Assembly (NCBI GenBank): GCA_947575235.1
Contig: CANPMT010000014.1
Coordinates: 1 to 48,015 of the forward strand
DNA from: an uncultured Porphyromonadaceae bacterium
GTDB taxonomy: Bacteria; Bacteroidota; Bacteroidia; Bacteroidales; Muribaculaceae
DNA length: 48,015 nucleotides
Direction: 5' to 3'
Shown here: positions 41,994 through 48,015 of the stretch, one piece after another
Layout of the letters: each line of letters opens with the position of its first letter
Position numbering within the stretch: position 1 is the first letter of the stretch
Translations under genes and position numbers: made by a program
The notes under the pieces: generated by a model
The model's input: the letters and a program-made list of their open reading frames with translations, nothing else
Told to the model about the DNA's origin: nothing
Database searches by the model: none

Positions 41994-42974
41994 ATGCGAA
42001 TAGGGAAAATAGACCTCGGGGAGCGTCCGGTGATGCTCGCGCCGATGGAAGATGTGACCGACCCCTCCTTCCGTCTCATATGCCGTGAGCAGGGGGCGAA
42101 GATGGTATATACGGAGTTCGTGTCGTCAGAGGCGCTTGTGCGCAACATAGCCTCCACGGCACGCAAACTGCATATCGACGACCGTGAGCGTCCGGTGGCC
42201 ATACAGATATATGGCCGCGAGAAGGAGGCCATGGTAGAGGCTGCCAGGATGGTCGAGGACGCCGGCCCCGACCTTATAGATATCAACTTCGGATGTCCTG
42301 TGAAGAAAGTGGCCGGAAAAGGGGCCGGGGCAGGTATGCTGCGCGACATACCGAAGATGCTTGAGATAACCGAGGCTGTGGTGAAAGCCGTCTCACTTCC
42401 GGTGACGGTAAAGACCCGTCTGGGGTGGGACTGCGAGAATATGATCATAACCGAACTCGGTCCGCGGCTCCAGGATTGCGGCATCGCCGCGCTGACGGTG
42501 CATGGACGCACACGCTCGCAGATGTACACCGGCGAGGCCGACTGGACACTCATCGGGGAGCTGAAGAGCGACCCCCGCATGGAGATACCCATTATCGGGA
42601 ACGGCGACATCACGTCGCCCGAGAAAGCCGCCGAAGCCTTCGACCGCTATGGTGTGGACGGTATCATGATAGGACGCGGCTCAATCGGAGCCCCCTGGAT
42701 ATTTCATGACGTCGACCAGTATCTGCGTCAGGGTAGCTGGGAGGCGTTGCCCGATGCCGACAAATTCAGTCTGCTGCGCCGGCAGATAAAGGAGAGCATC
42801 GACCGTATCGACGAATACCGCGGCATACTGCACATACGCCGTCATCTGGCCGCCACGCCACTGCTGAAAGGGTTGCCCGACTTCAGGCAGACACGCATAC
42901 GTCTGCTCAGAGCCGACACCGCCGACGAACTTGAACAGATAATCAGAGAAATAGAAGAAAAGTATTTCGGCTAA
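41994..42974 (+). CDS. dusB: tRNA-dihydrouridine synthase, DusB-like
   Basis: A 326-residue flavoenzyme that reduces uridines in tRNA. The FMN-binding TIM barrel begins with VMLAPMEDVTDPSFR. The catalytic cysteine is C101 in INFGCPVKKVAGKGAG. KTRLGWD, LTVHGRTRSQMYTG, IGNGDITSP and MIGRGSIGAPW follow in the order expected for Dus proteins. A C-terminal helical tRNA-recognition domain follows. The DusB subtype is the usual one for Bacteroidetes but is not proven here. It starts 17 bases after the REP-like cluster, so its promoter is either within the repeats or shared with the peptidase gene. Confidence 0.93.
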   Translation: MRIGKIDLGERPVMLAPMEDVTDPSFRLICREQGAKMVYTEFVSSEALVRNIASTARKLHIDDRERPVAIQIYGREKEAMVEAARMVEDAGPDLIDINFGCPVKKVAGKGAGAGMLRDIPKMLEITEAVVKAVSLPVTVKTRLGWDCENMIITELGPRLQDCGIAALTVHGRTRSQMYTGEADWTLIGELKSDPRMEIPIIGNGDITSPEKAAEAFDRYGVDGIMIGRGSIGAPWIFHDVDQYLRQGSWEALPDADKFSLLRRQIKESIDRIDEYRGILHIRRHLAATPLLKGLPDFRQTRIRLLRADTADELEQIIREIEEKYFG

Positions 42975-43001
42975 ATCAGCCTCCCGGCGCGTTATTAAGT
43001 A

Positions 43002-43038
43002 AGAGGCGCGACGTAGGGCTCCGTCCACGTCGGCCTCT
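43002..43038. repeat. Imperfect palindrome, possible degenerate REP-like unit
   Basis: AGAGGC-GCGACGT at the left pairs with ACGTCG-GCCTCT at the right. The centre reads GTAGGGCTCCGTCCAC, which keeps the GTAGGG and GTCCAC ends of the 41.9-kb units but lacks the inner palindrome. It lies between dusB and the GIN-domain gene. Confidence 0.55.
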
Positions 43039-43075
43039 GCTCAATAAGAAAGCGATGAGAAAAAGTTATACAGAG

Positions 43076-43825
43076 ATGAGAAAACAATTACTGATGTTTA
43101 TCGCCTTCATGGCCGTGGTGGCAGCGAAGGCGCAGATTGTAGAGAATTACAAGGTAGAGGTGGGCCAGTTTGACAAGGTCAAGGTGGTTGACAATGTGAA
43201 TGTGGTCTACCGTAACCTTCCCGACTCTACCGGTTATGTGCAATATGTAGGGGCCAAGGAATTTGCCGACGCCTTCATACTCACCCCGAAAGAGGGGACG
43301 CTCAAGATTCAGGTATCGACCGACGATGTAGGGAATCCGGAATTACCGACGCTCTACATCTACTCCGACTTCCTGACTTCGGTAGAGAACTCCTCGACCT
43401 TCACACTCAAGGTGGAGAATCCGGCCCCCTGTGCCGAGTTCAGCGCCAAAGAGGTGGGAAACGGCAAGATAATAGTGGAGAATCTCAAGGCCAATGTGGT
43501 GAGAGCCACCATAGCCACCGGCAACGGCACAGTCAACATAGCCGGAGAGTGCAAGGATGCCATCCTGAAAATGGTAGGCACCGGAGTGATATCGGCCGAC
43601 CGTCTTGAGGCTGTGAAGGTGCAGTGCAAGATACTCGGCGGTGGCACCATAGGCTGCTATCCTCTCGACCAGCTCGATGTGAAAGGTATCGGCTCGACCA
43701 AGATCTACTACAAAGGTGAGCCCCATATAAAGAAATCGGGAGGAGGCAAGCTCTTCCCCCTTCCGGCCGACCGTCCGCTCGACACCATCGTCGCCACGGA
43801 TGAGGAATCAACACCCGAAGAATGA
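43076..43825 (+). CDS. Exported GIN-domain protein (DUF2807)
   Basis: A 249-residue secreted protein. The signal peptide (MRKQLLMFIAFMAVVAAKAQ) is followed by a right-handed beta-helix-like head-GIN domain: short beta repeats rich in Gly/Asn/Val such as FDKVKVVDNVNVVY, SAKEVGNGKIIVENL, ATGNGTVNIAGE and VKGIGSTKIYYKG. The domain is often named an autotransporter-adhesin head, but its function in Bacteroidetes is unknown. An upstream in-frame ATG at 43055 would add 7 residues before the signal; 43076 is preferred. The stop overlaps the flippase start by ATGA. Confidence 0.85.
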   Translation: MRKQLLMFIAFMAVVAAKAQIVENYKVEVGQFDKVKVVDNVNVVYRNLPDSTGYVQYVGAKEFADAFILTPKEGTLKIQVSTDDVGNPELPTLYIYSDFLTSVENSSTFTLKVENPAPCAEFSAKEVGNGKIIVENLKANVVRATIATGNGTVNIAGECKDAILKMVGTGVISADRLEAVKVQCKILGGGTIGCYPLDQLDVKGIGSTKIYYKGEPHIKKSGGGKLFPLPADRPLDTIVATDEESTPEE

Positions 43826-45318
43826 CATCACTCAAACTAAAGACCGCGCGCACCTTGAAATGGAACACCGTCGACCGACTCGCGTCGCAGGTGCTCTACG
43901 GTGTTGTAGGCGTGGTGCTGGCCAATGTGCTCTCACAAGAAGATTTCGGTCTTGTGGGGGCGCTTCTCGTATTCCAGTCGTTTGCCATAATCTTCGCCGA
44001 CAGCGGTTTCGGAGCCGCCCTGCTGCAGAAGAAGACCCCCACGGAGGAGGATTACTCCACCGTGTTCTGGTTTAATCTTGTTGTGAGTGTGGCGATATAC
44101 TGGATATTATGGTTCGGTTCCCCCCTGATAGCCGATATCTTCCATGACGAGCGGCTCATACCCCTGTCGAAAGGAATGTTCCTGACCTTTGTGCTCAATG
44201 CCCTGGCCATAGTGCAGACCAACCGTCTGATGAAGCGTATGGACGTCAAGATGATAGCCTTGTCGAACGTCGTGGCGCAGTCGGTAGGGGGAGCCTTGGG
44301 TATCTGCCTGGCCCTGATGGGCTACGGAGCCTGGGCATTGGTGTGGCAGTCAGTGGCACTGGCCGGCATAAAGACCGCGTTGTTGTGGGTCACCGGAGGG
44401 TGGTGGCCTACCTGCTGGATAAAGCGCGACTCCCTGCGCGCGATATGGCGGATAGGACTGAGTGTATTCTCCTCCTCGATGCTCAACACCCTCTTTCTGA
44501 CCATCTACTCCTTTGTGATAGGTGCATTCTACTCGTTGCGTTCATTAGGTGTGTACTCCCAGGCCGACAAATGGAGCAAGATGGGGAGTGCGTCGCTCTC
44601 GCAGGTGCTCACGGCGAGTTTTGTGCCATTGCTATCGAGGGTTCAGGACAGCGCAGATGATTTCAGACGCTACGTAAGGAAGATCAACCGCTTCACAGCC
44701 TTCATACTGTTTCCCGCCATGATTGGTCTGGCGGCGGTCGGGGCACCGTTATTCCACACACTTTTCGGCAACAAATGGGACGCGGCCATCATACTCTTCC
44801 AGATACTCACGATACGTGGTGTGTTTGTTGTGTTGGTGTCGTTATACGGCAACTACATGCTTGCCAAGGGGTACGGCAGGCGGTTATTCATGATCGAGGT
44901 GGTGAAAGATGTGGCGATAGCCGTGGCGATACTCTGCACCGTATTTTACCGGAGTGTGGACCTTCTTGTGTGGGGCCAGCTCTGGGCTTCGGTGCTGACT
45001 TGGATAGTGATAGTGTGTATGGCCGGCCGTGCCACCGGCTACGGTATACGTGCTATGGTGATGGACCTTGTGCCGTTCGCGGTAGCAGCCTGCGCCATGT
45101 GGGCTGTCTGCGCAGGCCTTTCCTGGCTGGTAGAAGTCGGCTGGTCGGGGGCAGGAGGCAGCTCGTCGGGTGTTAGGTTGCAATCCATAGTTCAGCTTTG
45201 TGTGGAGGTTCTTGGTGGGGGAGTGGTGTACCTTCTTGTGATGAAGTTGGGCCGTTTCCCCGAGCTGGACGAAGCCGCCGGCTACCTCTTCGGCCGCTTC
45301 CGCAAGACGCGCCGCTGA
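43822..45318 (+). CDS. Polysaccharide/lipid-linked oligosaccharide flippase, Wzx-like
   Basis: A 498-residue integral membrane protein with about 12-14 hydrophobic segments. It belongs to the MOP superfamily of polysaccharide exporters (WzxC/TuaB type), which flip undecaprenyl-linked glycans. The N-terminus KTARTLKWNTVDRLASQ and the segment VLSQEDFGLVGALLVFQSF are typical. LGVYSQADKWSKMGSASLSQVL near 236-257 is another conserved region. No glycosyltransferases are nearby, so it is not embedded in a capsule or O-antigen cluster here. It overlaps the GIN-domain gene by 4 bases. Confidence 0.9.
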   Translation: MTSLKLKTARTLKWNTVDRLASQVLYGVVGVVLANVLSQEDFGLVGALLVFQSFAIIFADSGFGAALLQKKTPTEEDYSTVFWFNLVVSVAIYWILWFGSPLIADIFHDERLIPLSKGMFLTFVLNALAIVQTNRLMKRMDVKMIALSNVVAQSVGGALGICLALMGYGAWALVWQSVALAGIKTALLWVTGGWWPTCWIKRDSLRAIWRIGLSVFSSSMLNTLFLTIYSFVIGAFYSLRSLGVYSQADKWSKMGSASLSQVLTASFVPLLSRVQDSADDFRRYVRKINRFTAFILFPAMIGLAAVGAPLFHTLFGNKWDAAIILFQILTIRGVFVVLVSLYGNYMLAKGYGRRLFMIEVVKDVAIAVAILCTVFYRSVDLLVWGQLWASVLTWIVIVCMAGRATGYGIRAMVMDLVPFAVAACAMWAVCAGLSWLVEVGWSGAGGSSSGVRLQSIVQLCVEVLGGGVVYLLVMKLGRFPELDEAAGYLFGRFRKTRR

Positions 45319-45342
45319 CACGCCGGGAGAGAAGCACTACCC

Positions 45343-45383
45343 AAAAAAAATTCGGCTGCATCGTTTTATTGGATGCAGCCGAA
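45343..45383 (-). terminator. Terminator between the flippase and the secreted-protein gene
   Basis: TTCGGCTGCATC (45351-45362) pairs perfectly with GATGCAGCCGAA (45372-45383) around a 9-base loop. On the minus strand the hairpin is followed by eight T residues (45343-45350), making it a strong intrinsic terminator for the minus-strand gene. It may also stop the flippase transcript. Confidence 0.9.
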
Positions 45384-45396
45384 ATCAATGATAGCC

Positions 45397-47040
45397 TTAT
45401 CTAATTACAGACTTACGCGACACGATATTGCCATTGGATAGCGTAATCCGCTCAATACAGAGAGAACCCTTCTCCGGATGAGAAATCAATCTACCTGACA
45501 CATCATAGTAGTCACGTTTCACCACCGTTCCCTCAGAGGCTGACACTTCCTTTATCCCCGTCGACGGTGAATAAGTAACTTCACCGGTCTTGATATCGAG
45601 CGTCGCTATGGCAGACTCAGTCAATACTCCGTCATAAGAATAGAACAGCTGCACTCCCAACGTATCGAAACCGTCATCGGCATATATCCCGATTGCCCTT
45701 CCGGAGCCTCCGTAGGAATAGATATCGTTAGAGTTATCATAGAGATACGGAATATTCGTCATGTCCTTCTCTATATCATAGTCCTCCTTCAGGAATTCCA
45801 TCACCTCTCCATCCATCAGAATCTGATAATATAGACAATCCGGATCAAGAAGGTCGCCGGCTGTGCTTGTTCTCGGGATGTCTATATTGAATTCATTGAA
45901 GCCATACCATTCATAGTTGGCGGTACTATACCAGAGGTTGAACGGATTGTCAGGGGTTCCGGCAAGTGTATCCTGATAATGTATCCTGAATTTCTCAAAC
46001 ATCTGAAGAATCGATACTTTTGAAGGAGACACATTGAAAAGGAACAGCTGTGATTGGTCAGCTACAGTCATTGACTTTTTCTCAGCATCATAATCAAATA
46101 CGAATTCCACATCTTCAGGAAGTAGAGTGATGGTATTTTCGATTCTTTCGGCGAACTTCACATAGACATAATACGTGTCGCTGTATATACCGACGAGCTG
46201 TCCGGACGGCACTCTTATCTTGTCTCCATCCATATAGCCCTTGAACCATGCGTCTCTGACATTACCGCACATCCCTCCGATATAGACATCCTTCCCATCG
46301 AATCCTACCTTAACATAATAGCCTGACCCATTAGTGGTCAAAGCCCATTCGTCACATTTTACATTATCAGGCACAGTGACTATAGGCTCACTGATAGGTG
46401 CATATACCTGAGTGACATCGGTATATCCACCCCATACATCGTCATTTATGAACACAAGACCGATTCCACATCCGTCCCCCATATCATCCATTGTAATCGT
46501 GCCATCGTCAGATATGGTGTATGTGGCCATCTGTTCCCCTTCGTTATCGATTACATAGGTGGTTTTTTCAGTTCCATCTTCCGTTGTTTCAGTAACAGGC
46601 TTCACACGCGCAAGATTGTAGCCATCCTTGAGCTGTTCATTGTAGAGGAGTGTCTGAGGGAGAGGAAGTGAGATTTTATTCCCCGACCTCACGCCTTTTG
46701 CAAAGCTGTTGGTAAGTGCTTTGCTGAGAATATTGAAGAAGTAGACGTCATCACCGTCAAAGACGATATGAGCTGGAATCTCGGCATCGGAATATGGAAC
46801 ATACTGCGCCGAGTAATTACGGAAATAGCCTGAACAGCTTTTCTGATAATAAAAAATTTCCCCTTCCGCATCTTTGATCACATCGAGTACAGGACCGGGC
46901 GCCTGCGCCGGGTAGCCTACACTTGTCTCGGCCGTAACTCTGGTCTCAAGGATTGATTTGACATCACTTTCCTGAGCCGAGCTTCCATTCATTCCGGTGA
47001 GAATGAACGCCATCATGGCAATTGTAGTGTTTAATCTCAT
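45397..47040 (-). CDS. Large secreted protein with T9SS-type C-terminal tail, unrecognised
   Basis: A 547-residue exported protein with a signal peptide (MRLNTTIAMMAFILTGMNGSSAQ). The body is beta-rich with many Tyr, Asp and Gly residues and repeated short motifs such as DDVYFFN, KDVYIGG and DTYYVYVKF, suggesting a beta-propeller or beta-sandwich array. I see no catalytic motif. The C-terminus, YYDVSGRLISHPEKG and then NGNIVSRKSVIR, matches the pattern of type IX secretion sorting domains (YDxxGR...G...V...), so the protein is probably surface-attached or released. GC is lower than in neighbouring genes. It has its own promoter and terminator. Confidence 0.8.
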   Translation of the reverse strand: MRLNTTIAMMAFILTGMNGSSAQESDVKSILETRVTAETSVGYPAQAPGPVLDVIKDAEGEIFYYQKSCSGYFRNYSAQYVPYSDAEIPAHIVFDGDDVYFFNILSKALTNSFAKGVRSGNKISLPLPQTLLYNEQLKDGYNLARVKPVTETTEDGTEKTTYVIDNEGEQMATYTISDDGTITMDDMGDGCGIGLVFINDDVWGGYTDVTQVYAPISEPIVTVPDNVKCDEWALTTNGSGYYVKVGFDGKDVYIGGMCGNVRDAWFKGYMDGDKIRVPSGQLVGIYSDTYYVYVKFAERIENTITLLPEDVEFVFDYDAEKKSMTVADQSQLFLFNVSPSKVSILQMFEKFRIHYQDTLAGTPDNPFNLWYSTANYEWYGFNEFNIDIPRTSTAGDLLDPDCLYYQILMDGEVMEFLKEDYDIEKDMTNIPYLYDNSNDIYSYGGSGRAIGIYADDGFDTLGVQLFYSYDGVLTESAIATLDIKTGEVTYSPSTGIKEVSASEGTVVKRDYYDVSGRLISHPEKGSLCIERITLSNGNIVSRKSVIR

Positions 47041-47195
47041 AAATTAAGGATTTAAATGAATAATTATGTGTGATAATGCAACCGGATATAAAATTGATGA
47101 ATCAATTTTAATAATCAGTAACAATACAACTTAAGCTCCCTTAGCAAGTTCATCTGGCATGGATGCTGAACTTGAATAGCAATCTTAATTATTGG

Positions 47196-47227
47196 CAAAG
47201 ATATTAAATAATATTTTTATTTGCAAA
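47196..47227 (-). promoter_or_regulatory. Candidate promoter of the secreted-protein gene
   Basis: On the minus strand, TTTG (47224-47227) and TATCTTTG (47196-47203) are separated by 20 bases, a full match to the Bacteroidetes pattern. The leader to the ATG at 47040 would be about 150 bases. Confidence 0.6.
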
Positions 47228-47288
47228 ATTTATTAAATATTTTTTATACATGGTAAAAGCCTGGCAAGGAAACACAGGCTTTCAGTCG

Positions 47289-47360
47289 TTATTGTTAACT
47301 TATGGGGCTGTCTTATTGTTAACGTATGGGGATGCGTTATTGTTAACGTATGGGGATGCG
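47289..47360 (+). repeat. Three 24-bp tandem repeats
   Basis: The unit TTATTGTTAACGTATGGGGA plus TGCG occurs three times without spacers; the first copy has three substitutions and copies 2 and 3 are identical. Each carries a GTTAAC core. Confidence 0.9.
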
Positions 47361-47499
47361 TTTAAAATTCAGATAATTGTATTAGTTAAGAAGGTAGGGT
47401 AAAACGAGGATTATATCTCTTCCAATGGATTCTAAGAGCAGTCCTGAAAGTGAAGCGAGCTATGGAACGCCTTGGAGAGGAGCCAAGGGTGCTAACCAT

Positions 47500-47720
47500 A
47501 GGTGATTGCAATCGGGATGTAGTGAAGATAACACCAAATATCGCGTTGATTGCCGGGGAAGGTGGAGAGAAAACGGCCAAATAGCGCGTTGAGTGCCGGG
47601 GAAGGTGGAGAAGATCCTCCGAATAGCGCGTTTGCCGTTGGGGAAGGTGGAGAAAAAACCGCCCAAAAGCGCGTTGATTGTTGGGGAAGGTGGAGAAAAT
47701 CCCGCCAAATAGGGCGTTGG
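47500..47720 (+). repeat. Approximately 43-bp minisatellite, about five units
   Basis: The block GGGGAAGGTGGAGA recurs with its first base at 47555, 47598, 47640 and 47683 (spacing 43, 42, 43). Between the copies lie variants of AATAGCGCGTTGATTG. A more degenerate copy precedes the first and a partial one follows the last. Translated on the minus strand it yields repeated FSTFP/FSPPSP-type peptides, which I regard as an artefact of the repeat. Confidence 0.85.
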
Positions 47721-47829
47721 TAGGTCGAAAAACCGCAAAGGCTGATAAAAATATTAACCTCTGAATATATTTAAAATCAATGTCTTATCTGATATGGTTC
47801 AAAAAAGATTAAAAAAAGTTGATAAAAAA

Positions 47830-47861
47830 TTTGGTGGAATGCCAAAAAGTGTCTAACTTTG
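47830..47861 (+). promoter_or_regulatory. Candidate tRNA-Phe promoter
   Basis: TTTG at 47830-47833 and TAACTTTG at 47854-47861 are separated by 20 bases, a full match to the Bacteroidetes pattern. The leader to the mature tRNA would be about 95-100 bases, longer than for the other two tRNAs here. Confidence 0.65.
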
Positions 47862-47965
47862 CAATCGCAAACGGGAACGATAAGAGCTCAAGAGAGAGTC
47901 AAAAAGTTCTTGAAAGAGAAGTTCAGAGCGTTAAAAGAACAGTAAACTTCTCCTAAAAAGTAAAA

Positions 47966-48015
47966 GGTGCCATAGCTCAGTTGGTAGAGCAAAGGACTGA
48001 AAATCCTTGTGTCCC
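47966..48015 (+). tRNA. tRNA-Phe (GAA anticodon), cut by the window edge
   Basis: The first 50 bases of a tRNA are present: acceptor 5' strand GGTGCCA, D arm TAGCTCAGTTGGTAGAGCA, and anticodon arm AGGA-CTGAAAA-TCCT with anticodon GAA. The T arm and acceptor 3' strand lie beyond the window. Confidence 0.93.

Larger units (their letters stand above)
47041..47965. other. 925-base non-coding region with two tandem-repeat blocks
   Basis: No gene is supported here; the open frames come from repeats. The first part is AT-rich and carries the promoter for the secreted-protein gene. AAAGCCTG and CAGGCTTT (about 47257-47283) can pair as a hairpin. Two minisatellites follow, then an AT-rich stretch with the tRNA-Phe promoter. 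Confidence 0.6.

Noticed and set aside
41759-42613. Minus-strand open frame of 284 codons opposite dusB and the REP-like units
   Set aside because: The plus strand encodes conserved Dus motifs. The VDAPRRVPT-type peptides come from the palindromic repeats.
47460-47738. Minus-strand frame of 92 codons with FSTFP/FSPPSP repeats
   Set aside because: It is a translation of the ~43-bp minisatellite with no start context or domain. Similar low-complexity frames are often over-annotated.

Overview
The window looks like chromosome of a member of the Bacteroidales, probably of the Muribaculaceae/S24-7 type; the family is an inference from gene content and moderately high GC, not a proof. Support comes from SusC/SusD-type outer-membrane proteins, C-terminal tails resembling type IX secretion signals, DUF families typical of Bacteroidetes (DUF2027-Smr, DUF6377, GIN/DUF2807), very weak Shine-Dalgarno signals, and repeated matches to the Bacteroidetes housekeeping promoter (TTTG, 19-21 nt, TAnnTTTG) upstream of genes and tRNAs.

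Layout. 0.2-6.5 kb is a compact minus-strand block of core genes: HAD hydrolase, ribF, upp, recF, a DciA-like DUF721 gene, a hotdog thioesterase, a SIS-only arabinose-5-phosphate isomerase, an unrecognised helical protein and ribH. pfkA diverges from it at 6.7 kb. tRNA-Tyr and an aspartate-type aminotransferase follow on the minus strand. 9.5-12.8 kb is a plus-strand lipoprotein/ABC ATPase/permease operon. 13.1-20.8 kb is a Sus-like glycan-uptake operon (SusC, SusD, and two SusE/SusF-like surface glycan-binding lipoproteins). A secreted GH13 alpha-amylase at 28.5 kb is its likely partner, but about 7.7 kb separates them.

That intervening stretch is the most unusual part. It starts with a Y1 (HUH) transposase of the RAYT/IS200-like type and is full of palindromes and tandem repeats: 10-, 9- and 16-bp hairpins, five exact 40-bp units, an in-frame 36-bp minisatellite in the 5' part of sufB, and four 38/39-bp palindromic units between sufB and phoH. 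The last family recurs inverted at 41.9 kb between an M16 peptidase gene and a dus gene. Most of its units carry the tetranucleotide GTAG at the foot of the palindrome, as in REP sequences mobilised by RAYTs. sufB stands without sufC, sufD or sufS.

31-38 kb holds cell-envelope proteins of unknown function, a small acidic lipoprotein, tRNA-Leu(CAA), rpoN, a membrane-anchored TPR protein and a CLC channel with a long structured leader. 38.9-45.3 kb holds a membrane protein with a C-terminal HTH (DUF6377), an M16 peptidase, a Dus enzyme, a GIN-domain protein and a polysaccharide flippase. 45.4-47.0 kb is a large secreted protein with a T9SS-like tail. The last kilobase is non-coding, with two minisatellites, and ends in a tRNA-Phe cut by the window edge.

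All calls rest on reading the sequence and translated frames; no database search was run.
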